Assembly: GCA_021204285.1 (NCBI GenBank) | Contig: JAJPZP010000065.1 | Coordinates: 1 to 24,995 of the forward strand | DNA: 24,995 nucleotides | Reading direction: 5' to 3' | Source of the DNA: Lachnospiraceae bacterium | GTDB lineage: Bacteria > Bacillota > Clostridia > Lachnospirales > Lachnospiraceae | In this document: positions 14,891-22,765 of the stretch, piece by piece | Position numbering within the stretch: position 1 is the stretch's first letter | Layout: the number at the start of each line of letters is the position of its first letter | Notes under the pieces: model-generated | The model's input: only the letters and a program-made list of their open reading frames with translations | What the model was told of the DNA's origin: nothing | Database searches by the model: none | Made by a program: the position numbers and the translations under genes

Positions 14891-17335
14891 ATGCAGAGTA
14901 TCATACGTATCGGGACCAGAAAGAGTCAGCTCGCGCTGGTTCAGACGGAGATGGTAAAACGGAAGATTGAGGAGCTTTTTCCGGAAATCCAGGTGGAGCT
15001 GGTGACCTTTTCAACGAAGGGCGACGAGCTGCTCGATCGCTCGCTCACCTCCTTCGGCGGGAAGGGCGTGTTTACGAAAGAGCTCGAGGAGGCGCTGCTA
15101 AGCGGAGAGATTGATCTCGCCGTGCACAGTGCGAAGGATATGCCGATGGAATTCCCGGAGGGACTGCAGATCGGCGCGGTCTTGCCGCGGGCGGCGGTGG
15201 AGGATGTGATTGTTACGCGCGCAAGGTCCGTGACGGATGACAGGAATCAGGCGGCGGGCGAAAGACCGGAGGCTGAGAGTCCGGCTGAAGTGACACTGGA
15301 AAGTCTTGCCCCCGGCAGCGTCGTCGGCACGAGCAGTCTTCGCAGAGAGCTGCAGATCCGCAGAATCAATCCCCTCGTGAAGATCAAAATGCTGCGCGGC
15401 AATGTGCAGACACGGCTCCGCAAGCTGTCGGAGGGACAGTATGACGCGATCGTCCTCGCGGCGGCGGGCCTGAAGCGCCTCGGGCTCGATCAGGATTCTT
15501 CTTTCCATTATGAATATCTCTCGCCGGAGCGGTGCCTTCCGGCAGCCGGGCAGGCGATTCTCGCGGTAGAGAGCCGGGAAGGGCACCTCACGGAACTGCT
15601 TGAGAAGCTGAACGATCCATGTGCGGCGGTGATGCTGAGTGCGGAGCGCGCGTTTCTGACAGAGATTGGCGGCAGCTGCAACGCGCCGGCGGCGGCGCTC
15701 AGCCGATTGGATGGAAATCTTCTGCGCATGGACGCGATGTTTGCCTTTGACGGCATTCATATGAGAAAAGTTTCCGGGGAAAGCATGACCGGACTGGATA
15801 CCGGGAAAGCGGCAAAGCTCGGTACAGCGCTTGCAAAAAAAATACGGACGGGTAAGGTCTGGCTCGTCGGCGCAGGCCCCGGAAATAAAGACCTGATCAC
15901 ACAGAAATGTCTTTCCTGTGTGCGCGCAGCTGACGTGATCGTCTATGACAGTCTCGCAACAGATTCGCTTTTAAATGAGGCGCGGCCTGACGCGGAACTC
16001 ATCTACGCAGGGAAGCGTTCCTCCCACCATCATCTGAAGCAGGAGGAGACGAATGCGCTGCTCATTCGCCTGGCGAAGGAGGGAAAGGATGTCGTGCGCC
16101 TCAAGGGCGGCGATCCCTTCATCTTCGGGCGCGGCGGCGAGGAAGCCGAGGAGCTGCTGGCGGCGGAGGTCCCCTTTGAGATCGTCTGCGGCGTGTCGTC
16201 CTGCTACAGCGCCCCGGCCTATGCGGGGATCCCGGTGACACATCGCGACCACGCGTCATCTTTTCATGTGATCACAGGTCATGAGGGCAGCCATAAGACC
16301 TCGAACGTACTCGACTATGCGACACTCGCGCGGGAGGAGGGGACGCTCATCTTCCTGATGGGCCTTAAAAACCTTCCGAATATTGTGAAAAACCTGATCG
16401 AAAACGGAAAAGATGGCGGTACGCCCGCCGCGGTGATTCAGGAAGGCACGACCGCGCGGCAGAAGGTGGCGGTCGGCACACTTGCTACGATCGTGGAGGA
16501 TGCGCAGAAAGCGGGAATTCAGACCCCGGCGATCACGCTTGTCGGTGATGTAGCTTCGCTTCGCGAAAAGATTGACTGGTTTGGCAAAAAACCGCTCTCC
16601 GGGAAACGGGTGCTTCTGACCGCAACGCCGAAGATGGTGAAAGAGCAGGCGGAGATTCTCGAGGCAGAGGGGGCGGAGACGATCCGCTTCAGCCTGATCT
16701 ATACGCAACCGCTCCTTTCGGAGGAAATCGCCCGGGCAGTGGAGCAGCTTTCCGACTACAGCTGGCTTGTCTTCACGAGCAGCAATGGCGTGGATATTTT
16801 CTTTGATTATCTGCTGGATTGCGGGAAAGATCTGCGCAGTCTTGCCGGAATCAAGATCGCAGTGATCGGCGAGGGGACAAAGCGTGCGCTTGCCGCGCGC
16901 GGCCTGCAGGCCGATTTCGTTCCGGAATCCTTCAGCAGCAAAACGCTCGCGAAGGAGTGGATCCCGACGCTTGCAAAGACGGACCGCGTCCTGCTTCTGC
17001 GCGCCGAGGAGGCCTCGCAGGAGCTGAACCTGGCGCTTGAAGCGGCGGGAATCTCCTATACGGCGGATGTGCTCTACTGTACGGCGATCGACGGGCGTAA
17101 AGAGGAGGAGCTGCGCCGACTTCTGCAGGATGTGGACTATGTGACCCTGTGCAGTGCCTCCGCGGCGCGGGCCTTTGCCTCGATGACGCAGGGACTGGAA
17201 TACCACGCACAGGTCGTCTGCATCGGTCCGGTGACGGAGAAGGCGGCACGCGCGGAAGGAATCCCGGTGGGACAGTCCGCGGTGGTCTACGACGCGGAGG
17301 GCATCCGGGATGTACTGCTCTATGAGGTGAGATGA
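14891..17335 (+). CDS. hemC-cobA-hemD: Triple fusion: hydroxymethylbilane synthase / uroporphyrinogen-III C-methyltransferase / uroporphyrinogen-III synthase
   Basis: This 814-residue protein carries three consecutive steps from porphobilinogen to precorrin-2. Residues 1-315 are HemC: RIGTRKSQLALVQ, AVHSAKDMP with catalytic Asp83, GTSSLRR, and IGGSCNAPA with dipyrromethane-cofactor Cys263. Residues 321-562 are CobA/SUMT: VGAGPGNKDLIT (326-337) and RLKGGDPFIFGRGGEE (403-418). Residues 570-814 are HemD, which is poorly conserved as usual (GKRVLLTATPK, VFTSSNGVDIFF, VIGEGTKRAL). HemC has an extra, poorly ordered 25-residue insertion at about 111-135 just before GSVVGTSS. No stop or frameshift breaks the junctions, so it is a true fusion. 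ATG 14891 follows GGGAGGA; a GTG at 14864 overlapping cbiH is also possible. CobA-HemD fusions are common in clostridia; HemC at the N-terminus is less so. Confidence 0.95.
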   Translation: MQSIIRIGTRKSQLALVQTEMVKRKIEELFPEIQVELVTFSTKGDELLDRSLTSFGGKGVFTKELEEALLSGEIDLAVHSAKDMPMEFPEGLQIGAVLPRAAVEDVIVTRARSVTDDRNQAAGERPEAESPAEVTLESLAPGSVVGTSSLRRELQIRRINPLVKIKMLRGNVQTRLRKLSEGQYDAIVLAAAGLKRLGLDQDSSFHYEYLSPERCLPAAGQAILAVESREGHLTELLEKLNDPCAAVMLSAERAFLTEIGGSCNAPAAALSRLDGNLLRMDAMFAFDGIHMRKVSGESMTGLDTGKAAKLGTALAKKIRTGKVWLVGAGPGNKDLITQKCLSCVRAADVIVYDSLATDSLLNEARPDAELIYAGKRSSHHHLKQEETNALLIRLAKEGKDVVRLKGGDPFIFGRGGEEAEELLAAEVPFEIVCGVSSCYSAPAYAGIPVTHRDHASSFHVITGHEGSHKTSNVLDYATLAREEGTLIFLMGLKNLPNIVKNLIENGKDGGTPAAVIQEGTTARQKVAVGTLATIVEDAQKAGIQTPAITLVGDVASLREKIDWFGKKPLSGKRVLLTATPKMVKEQAEILEAEGAETIRFSLIYTQPLLSEEIARAVEQLSDYSWLVFTSSNGVDIFFDYLLDCGKDLRSLAGIKIAVIGEGTKRALAARGLQADFVPESFSSKTLAKEWIPTLAKTDRVLLLRAEEASQELNLALEAAGISYTADVLYCTAIDGRKEEELRRLLQDVDYVTLCSASAARAFASMTQGLEYHAQVVCIGPVTEKAARAEGIPVGQSAVVYDAEGIRDVLLYEVR

Positions 17336-18393
17336 AGATGGAACTCCTGCACGGCGGAAATATTTACGATGAAAATCTGAATACCGAAGATGGCGCTCCG
17401 CTCCTGGATTTCTCGGCAAATATCAATCCGCTGGGGATGCAGGACAGCGTGCGGCGCGCGGTATGCGGCGCGCTGGATTTCGCGCACAATTACCCGGATC
17501 CACTGTGCAGGAAGCTGCGTGCGGCGCTGTCGGAGGAGTACGCTCTTTCGGCAGAGTTTTTTCTGTGCGGAAACGGCGGTGCGGATCTCATTTACCGGCT
17601 GGCCTATGCCCTGCGTCCGGGACGTGCGCTCCTGACTGCCCCCACCTTCGCAGAATATGAGGAAGCTCTGAAGCAGACGGGGACAGAGCTTTGTTTTTAT
17701 GAGATGCAGAAAGATTTTGTTGTGCGGGAGGATATCCTCACGCGAATGGACGAGTCTGTCGATGTGATGTTTCTGTGCAATCCGAACAACCCGACCGGGC
17801 TGCTTGTGGATCAGAGGCTGCTGACCCGTATTCTGAAAAGGGCGCGGCAATGCGGGATTCTGCTCGTGCTGGACGAATGTTTCCTTGACTTTACCGGGCA
17901 GCCGGAGCGCTCACTTGTGCCGTATGTGGAGAAGTCCCCGTATCTTCTGATCCTGAAATCTTTCACAAAGATGTATGCGATGCCGGGGCTGCGGCTCGGC
18001 TACTGTATCTGTTCTGACAAAGAGCTTCTTGCGCGTATGGCTGCCGCCGGGCAGTGCTGGGGCGTCAGCGTTCTGGCTTCCGAGGCGGGGGTCGCCGCGC
18101 TGAAGGAAAAAGAATACACGCAGCGTGCAATCCGCCTTGTCCGTAAGGAGCGTATCTTTCTGAAGTCGGAACTGGAGAAGCTGGGCTTCGGGGTCTGGGA
18201 TGGACAGGCGGACTATCTGTTCTTCCGCACGCCGGGCGTGCGCGATCTCTACGAGCGGCTTCTGCCGCAGCGCATCCTGATTCGCCGCTGTGCGAATTAC
18301 CGCGGTCTGGATGACACATACTATCGTGTCGCGGTAAAAGGCCATGAGGAGGATGAGCGGCTGATAAGAGCCATCGCATCTGTTGTAATATAG
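17332..18393 (+). CDS. cobD: L-threonine-O-3-phosphate decarboxylase (class I PLP fold)
   Basis: This 353-residue PLP enzyme makes (R)-1-amino-2-propanol O-2-phosphate, the linker attached to the corrin ring by CbiB. Motifs are HGGN (7-10), LDFSANINPLG (25-35), FLCNPNNPTG (147-156), the PLP-contacting Asp181 in LVLDECFLDF, and the Schiff-base region LKSFTKMYAMPGLRLGY (Lys213). HGGN plus DFSANINP separates CobD from its relative histidinol-phosphate aminotransferase HisC, and the cobalamin context agrees. The ATG overlaps the fusion gene's stop (ATGA at 17332-17335). It is the last gene before a terminator. Confidence 0.92.
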   Translation: MKMELLHGGNIYDENLNTEDGAPLLDFSANINPLGMQDSVRRAVCGALDFAHNYPDPLCRKLRAALSEEYALSAEFFLCGNGGADLIYRLAYALRPGRALLTAPTFAEYEEALKQTGTELCFYEMQKDFVVREDILTRMDESVDVMFLCNPNNPTGLLVDQRLLTRILKRARQCGILLVLDECFLDFTGQPERSLVPYVEKSPYLLILKSFTKMYAMPGLRLGYCICSDKELLARMAAAGQCWGVSVLASEAGVAALKEKEYTQRAIRLVRKERIFLKSELEKLGFGVWDGQADYLFFRTPGVRDLYERLLPQRILIRRCANYRGLDDTYYRVAVKGHEEDERLIRAIASVVI

Positions 18394-18410
18394 ACCGTTA
18401 TTTTCTTTTT

Positions 18411-18437
18411 GCGCAGTATTCAAACTGCGCATTTTTA
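18411..18437 (+). terminator. Intrinsic terminator closing the cobalamin block
   Basis: GCGCAGT (18411-18417) pairs with ACTGCGC (18424-18430) with a 6-nt loop, followed by ATTTTTAT. It lies 18 nt after the cobD stop and separates the cobalamin block from the sugar operon. Confidence 0.85.
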
Positions 18438-18512
18438 TCAATCCTGTCAATTTGAACAAAAACGTTGTGCAATTTGCAAAAAAAATCAACAGAAATTTCA
18501 GTAAAAACGCCG

Positions 18513-18526
18513 AAAAAACGTTTTTT
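18513..18526 (+). promoter_or_regulatory. LacI-family-type operator, upstream copy
   Basis: A 14-bp perfect palindrome AAAAAACGTTTTTT is centred on CG at 18519/18520, just upstream of the -35 box. CG-centred palindromes are typical of LacI/GalR regulators. A weaker CG-centred site (AAAAACGTTG) lies further up at about 18457-18469. Confidence 0.55.
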
Positions 18527-18538
18527 TGAAAAAATGAA

Positions 18539-18568
18539 TTGACAGAAAGCATAAAAAGGGTATAGAAT
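18539..18568 (+). promoter_or_regulatory. Sigma-A-type promoter of the sugar operon
   Basis: A perfect -35 TTGACA (18539-18544) is followed by TATAGAAT (18561-18568). TATAGA gives a 16-bp spacer and TAGAAT an 18-bp spacer. The box sits in an AT-rich 180-nt stretch between the cobD terminator and the ATPase gene and lies between two palindromes. Confidence 0.8.
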
Positions 18569-18579
18569 TCAAATTACAG

Positions 18580-18591
18580 AAAAACGTTTTT
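18580..18591 (+). promoter_or_regulatory. LacI-family-type operator, downstream copy
   Basis: A 12-bp palindrome AAAAACGTTTTT is centred at 18585/18586, about where transcription should start. It is 66 bp centre to centre from the upstream copy and shares a longer context (gaaaaacgtttttttga in both). Placement over the start site fits a repressor site. Confidence 0.6.
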
Positions 18592-18617
18592 TTGAGAAAT
18601 TAAGAGAGGTGAAAAGT

Positions 18618-20129
18618 GTGGAAGATACAAAATATGTACTGGAAGCCAGAGACATATCCAAATCCTTTTCCGGCGTAAAGGTTTTGGAAGGTGCAGAACT
18701 TCTGATTGCTCCGGGCGAGGTACACGCACTGATGGGAGAGAATGGTGCGGGGAAATCGACGCTGATGAAGATTATCATGGGCGTCTACACCAAAGATGGC
18801 GGACAGGTACGCTTTGAGGGACAGGATGTGAATTTTGTATCTGCCAAAGATGCCTTGACTGCCGGGATCTCGATGATTCATCAGGAGCTCAGCCCCATAC
18901 CGGAGATGACCGTTGCGGAAAATATCTACCTGGGAAGAGAAGACAAGAAGGTAGCGGGACTCCCCTTTGTGGATAAGAAGAAGATGAACGCCAGGACACA
19001 GGAGCTGCTGGAAGAATACGATCTGGCCGATTATATTCATCCGGAGATGAAGATGAAGCGGCTGAATATCGCGCAGGTACAGATGGTGGAGATCATCAAG
19101 GCGATATCCTATAATTCGAAAGTCATCATCATGGACGAGCCGACATCCTCTCTGTCAGAAAGGGAATCACAGACGCTGTTCAAGATGATTGATCTTCTGA
19201 AGAAGGAAAACAAAGCGATCATTTACATCTCACATCGTATGGAAGAGGTTTTTGAGCTGGCCGACAGAGTTTCCGTATTGCGGGATGGCAAATTCATCGG
19301 TTGTGTCCGGGTTGGGGAGACTTCCCGGGAAGCACTGGTCAACATGATGGTCGGACGTGAGCTGGAGGGTGGCTATCCTCCCAATACCGCCGAGAAGGGT
19401 GAGGTCGTCCTGGAGCTGAAGGATTTCAACAGCAAGGGCGTGTTTGAAAACATCAATCTGAAGGTGCACGCGGGAGAGATCCTGGGCATGGCGGGACTGG
19501 TAGGAGCCGGCAGAAGTGAGATCATGAGAGCCCTTGTGGGATATGATCCGCTGGATTCAGGTGAGATCATCCTGGAGGGAGAGAAGATCACAATCCATAA
19601 TCAGAAGGATGCGGTCCGCCATCATATTATCATTGCGTCGGAGGACAGAAAAGCACTCGGTCTGGTGCTCGACCGGAATATCAGAGAGAACATAGCGCTC
19701 CAGAATTTTGCTGAGCTGAGCAATGCGGGATTCATCAACAAGCCGCTTGAGAAGAAAGAATGCAGGGAATATGCCGATCAGATGACAGTTAAGATGAACG
19801 GGATAGAAGATATCGTCGGCGGCCTTTCCGGCGGCAACCAGCAGAAGGTTGTCCTTGCAAAATGTATGCTTTCGCATCCCAAGGTCCTGATTCTGGATGA
19901 ACCAACGAGAGGTATTGACGTTGGCGCGAAGGCGATGATCTACAATCTGATGCTCGACATGGCGAAGCAGGGGATTGCGATCATCATGATCTCCTCTGAA
20001 ATGCCGGAGCTCATTGGCATGAGCGATCGTATCATCGTCATGTCCGGTGGCAAGATCACAGGTGAAGTAGAGGGCGACGAGGCGAAGGATCAGGAGAAAA
20101 TCTTAAAATTAGCACTGGGAGGGCTTTAA
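18618..20129 (+). CDS. Sugar ABC importer ATPase (RbsA-like, two ABC domains)
   Basis: This 503-residue protein has duplicated nucleotide-binding domains, as in RbsA/MglA/XylG. The N-terminal half has Walker A GENGAGKST (residues 40-48), the signature-like RLNIAQVQMVEI and Walker B VIIMDEPTSSLSE. The C-terminal half has the degenerate Walker A GLVGAGRSE, signature LSGGNQQKVVLAK and LILDEPTRGIDVGAK. This asymmetry is normal for the CUT2 class. I chose GTG 18618 because AGAGAGG (18603-18609) is 8 nt upstream; GTG 18609 overlaps that site. It is the first gene of the sugar operon, 4 nt ahead of the permease. Confidence 0.93.
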   Translation: MEDTKYVLEARDISKSFSGVKVLEGAELLIAPGEVHALMGENGAGKSTLMKIIMGVYTKDGGQVRFEGQDVNFVSAKDALTAGISMIHQELSPIPEMTVAENIYLGREDKKVAGLPFVDKKKMNARTQELLEEYDLADYIHPEMKMKRLNIAQVQMVEIIKAISYNSKVIIMDEPTSSLSERESQTLFKMIDLLKKENKAIIYISHRMEEVFELADRVSVLRDGKFIGCVRVGETSREALVNMMVGRELEGGYPPNTAEKGEVVLELKDFNSKGVFENINLKVHAGEILGMAGLVGAGRSEIMRALVGYDPLDSGEIILEGEKITIHNQKDAVRHHIIIASEDRKALGLVLDRNIRENIALQNFAELSNAGFINKPLEKKECREYADQMTVKMNGIEDIVGGLSGGNQQKVVLAKCMLSHPKVLILDEPTRGIDVGAKAMIYNLMLDMAKQGIAIIMISSEMPELIGMSDRIIVMSGGKITGEVEGDEAKDQEKILKLALGGL

Positions 20130-20132
20130 AAA

Positions 20133-21077
20133 ATGGAAAAGAAAAACATTGCGTCAATGATCAGAAGTTTTGCGCTTGTATTCATCATCATCGCGATCTG
20201 CATCGTTATGACGATCGTATCGCCGGTCTTCATGACATCGAGAAACATTATCAACATCATCCGGCAGATCTCCATCAACGGAATCATCGCAGTTGGCATG
20301 ACCTTCGTCATTCTGCTGGGATGCATTGACCTTTCAGTGGGCTCGATTGTAGCTATCACGAGCGTTATCTGCGGCTTCATGCTCCAGGCTGGATACCACT
20401 GGCTTGTCGCCTGCATCGTTGCGCTGATCGTTTCGATCATATTCGGCTGCTTCAATGGCTTCCTGATTGCCTATGTAAACTTCCAGCCGTTCATCGCGAC
20501 ACTGGCGACGGTCACCATGGGAAGCGGTATCGCGCTCGCGTTCTCGGACGGCAAGCCGTACACGATCTCGGATCCGGCCTTCCTTGCGATCGGCCAGGGC
20601 TATGTCGGTGCGATTCTGATTCCGATCATTCTGCTGGTCATCGTGGTGGCTGTCGGACTGGTCATTCTGAATATGACGACTTTCGGACGTTACGTGTTCG
20701 CAATCGGTGGTAATGAGAACGCTGCAAAATTATCCGGTATCCGGACGAAGAGAGTGAAGCTTGCGGTCTATGTGATTTCCGCTATCTGCGCATCGATCGT
20801 CGGCATGATCCTTTCCGCCCGTATCAGTTCCGGTCAGCCGACTGCCGGTGATGGATATGAGCTGGACGCGATCGCGGCTACCGCAATCGGCGGCACGAGT
20901 ATGAACGGCGGCATCGGTTCCCTGACAGGTACGATCTTCGGTTTCATCCTGCTGGGTCTGCTGACCAACTCCATGAACCTGCTGAACATCAATTCCTTCT
21001 ATCAGCAGATTGCCAAGGGCATCCTGATTATCATTGCCGTATTCATTGACATGACGTCCAAGGGAAAGAGCAGATAA
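20133..21077 (+). CDS. Sugar ABC importer permease (RbsC-like)
   Basis: This 314-residue multi-spanning membrane protein belongs to the BPD_transp_2 family (RbsC/XylH/AraH). Landmarks are RNIINIIRQISINGIIAVGMTFVILLGCIDLSVGS, the C-terminal EAA-like cytoplasmic region GNENAAKLSGIRTKRVKLAVYVISA, and GYELDAIAATAIGGTSMNGGIGS. The length is typical. It follows the ATPase by 3 nt with GGGAGGGC as ribosome site. Substrate cannot be read from the permease. Confidence 0.93.
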   Translation: MEKKNIASMIRSFALVFIIIAICIVMTIVSPVFMTSRNIINIIRQISINGIIAVGMTFVILLGCIDLSVGSIVAITSVICGFMLQAGYHWLVACIVALIVSIIFGCFNGFLIAYVNFQPFIATLATVTMGSGIALAFSDGKPYTISDPAFLAIGQGYVGAILIPIILLVIVVAVGLVILNMTTFGRYVFAIGGNENAAKLSGIRTKRVKLAVYVISAICASIVGMILSARISSGQPTAGDGYELDAIAATAIGGTSMNGGIGSLTGTIFGFILLGLLTNSMNLLNINSFYQQIAKGILIIIAVFIDMTSKGKSR

Positions 21078-21133
21078 TGGTTTAAGCATCTGCGGATGTT
21101 TAGATAAAAAAAAGAAAGAGCGAGGTAAAAGAA

Positions 21134-22165
21134 ATGAAAAAGAAGTTACTGGCAGCATTGTTGGCAGGAGTCATGGTGATCTCCACCGCACTGGTAGGAT
21201 GTGGCAGTTCTAGCTCCACTTCCAGCAGCAGTGACACGACCGAGGCAGAGGAAGCCGGGGACACAGAGGAAGCGTCTGAGGAGACGACGACAGCAAGCGG
21301 CGACATCACGATTGGATTTTCCTCCAAGATGAACTCCGACACCTTCGTAAAGGCGATCGCGGACGCTGCGGAAGCGGCAGCAGATGAAGCAGGCGTGAAG
21401 CTGATCATGGCTGACGCGGAAGGCGATGTGAACAAGCAGATCAGCGACTGCGAGACTCTGATCGCGCAGCAGGTTGATGCACTGATCGTTATCCCGCAGG
21501 ATGTGGAGGGCAGCGCGCCGGTCGTCTCCATGGCGAACGAGGCAGGCATCCCGATCATCGTCTGCAACGGTGATATCGCTGATACGAACTACACTGCGTT
21601 CGTAGGCTGCACCGACCAGGAATCCGGTGAGATCCTCGGCACCTGGTTTAACGAGAACCTTGAGCACGGCTCCAAGATCTGCATCGTGGAAGGCCCGATG
21701 GGACAGTCCGGACAGGTTGGACGTTATGCCGGTTTCGAAGCGGTAGGCATGCTTGACAACTTTGAGGTGCTTTCTACGCAGACCGCAAACTGGAAGCGTG
21801 ACGAGGCGATGTCCCTTGCTGAGGACTGGCTGACGACCTACGGCGACGAGCTGAAGGGTATCGTATGCGAGAACGACGATATGGCTCTTGGCGTACTCTC
21901 CGCATGCAAGGCGGCCGGCAGAACCGATATCCTGATCGGCGGTGTTGACGGACTTGAGGATGCTGTACAGGCGGTTAAGAACGGTGAGCAGGGCGTATCC
22001 GTACTTCAGGACTCGCAGGGACAGGGCGCAGGCGCGATCGAAGTCGCACTGCAGATCATCAACGGCGAGGATTATGAAGTTGATACCCGTATCCCCTTCA
22101 GAGCGATCACGGCTGAGAACGTAGACGCTTACCTGGAGGGCGGCGTAGAGGCGATTTCCGAGTAA
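21134..22165 (+). CDS. Sugar-binding lipoprotein of the ABC importer (RbsB-like)
   Basis: This 343-residue lipoprotein has lipobox ALVGC (Cys23), an acidic Ser/Thr/Glu linker at about 24-57, and a type I periplasmic-binding fold (Peripla_BP_4) from about residue 58. Fold signs are ITIGFSSKMNSDTFVKAI, AEGDVNKQISDCETLIAQQVDALIVIPQD, GIPIIVCNGDI, FVGCTDQESGEILG, and VCENDDMALGVLSACKAAG with IGGVDGLEDAVQAVKNGEQGVSVLQD. It captures the sugar at the surface for the RbsAC-like pump encoded just upstream. CGAGGT gives a modest ribosome site before ATG 21134. Confidence 0.93.
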   Translation: MKKKLLAALLAGVMVISTALVGCGSSSSTSSSSDTTEAEEAGDTEEASEETTTASGDITIGFSSKMNSDTFVKAIADAAEAAADEAGVKLIMADAEGDVNKQISDCETLIAQQVDALIVIPQDVEGSAPVVSMANEAGIPIIVCNGDIADTNYTAFVGCTDQESGEILGTWFNENLEHGSKICIVEGPMGQSGQVGRYAGFEAVGMLDNFEVLSTQTANWKRDEAMSLAEDWLTTYGDELKGIVCENDDMALGVLSACKAAGRTDILIGGVDGLEDAVQAVKNGEQGVSVLQDSQGQGAGAIEVALQIINGEDYEVDTRIPFRAITAENVDAYLEGGVEAISE

Positions 22166-22199
22166 TCGAACCGTAACTTACGCAAACAGAGTAAAATAG

Positions 22200-22253
22200 G
22201 ACAAAGCACCATCATCTGGACATCATAGTGTGAACTTTTGATGGTGCTTTGTC
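22200..22253 (+). repeat. Perfect 15-bp hairpin after the sugar-binding protein gene
   Basis: GACAAAGCACCATCA (22200-22214) is exactly complementary to TGATGGTGCTTTGTC (22239-22253), with a 24-nt loop. There is no terminal T run (tacgtta follows). It most likely terminates some transcripts or protects the mRNA of the upstream transporter genes, lowering expression of the catabolic genes downstream. The flanking sequence up to 22285 has no clear promoter. Confidence 0.7.
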
Positions 22254-22285
22254 TACGTTAGGGGACTGTTTGGAAAGGAGAAGAC

Positions 22286-22717
22286 ATGCTGAGGAACATT
22301 CCAAAGATATTGCCGCCGGATCTGGTGAAATATATGATGGAGATGGGGCATTCCGATTTTATGGTTATCGCGGACGCCGGATTCCCGGGAACCGCTCACG
22401 CGAAGCGGATTGTCCGGATGGACAGCGTCGAGATTCCGCAGTTGCTTGAGGCGATTCTGCAGCTCTTCCCGCTGGATTACTTCGTGCCCGACCTGGTCAG
22501 ACTGATGCAGAAACTGGATCACGAGCCGGAGGTCACGATCTGGGATACTTATAGAGAACTGCTCGGGAAATATGATAAGGATAACGCTTTTCATGATTTT
22601 GCGTACCTGGACCGGCTGGCATTTTATGAGCATGCGGAAGATGCGTATGTGATCGTGCAGACCGGCGATACGTCGCGTTATGGAAACATTATCATCCAGA
22701 AGGGCGTGTGTGTATAA
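22286..22717 (+). CDS. FucU/RbsD-family sugar mutarotase
   Basis: This 143-residue protein interconverts sugar anomers (alpha/beta pyranose, and for RbsD pyranose/furanose), giving the form used by the next enzyme. N-terminal PPDLVKYMMEMGHSDFMVIADAGFP contains the conserved MGH...D (His22, Asp30). The C-terminus has the family ending FYEHAEDAYVIVQTGDTSRYGNIIIQKGV. The spacing and FYE/YGNI motifs lean toward FucU (L-fucose mutarotase) over RbsD, but specificity is uncertain. AAAGGAG lies upstream of ATG 22286. Confidence 0.9.
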   Translation: MLRNIPKILPPDLVKYMMEMGHSDFMVIADAGFPGTAHAKRIVRMDSVEIPQLLEAILQLFPLDYFVPDLVRLMQKLDHEPEVTIWDTYRELLGKYDKDNAFHDFAYLDRLAFYEHAEDAYVIVQTGDTSRYGNIIIQKGVCV

Positions 22718-22765
22718 AGCGTCCGGGGTAACAAAAACTTGTTGACAGTCAGGAGGGATTATACA

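Noticed and set aside
16256..17419. Minus-strand open frame opposite HemD and the start of cobD
   Set aside because: Shadow of the fusion gene; no family features.
21078..21133. Short stem GCATC/GATGT after the permease gene as a terminator
   Set aside because: Only about five pairs and an A-rich tail in place of a T run.
22742..22765. TTGACA followed by TATACAAT before the cupin gene as a promoter
   Set aside because: The boxes are only about 12 bp apart, too close for a sigma-A promoter, and the region is occupied by the ribosome site.
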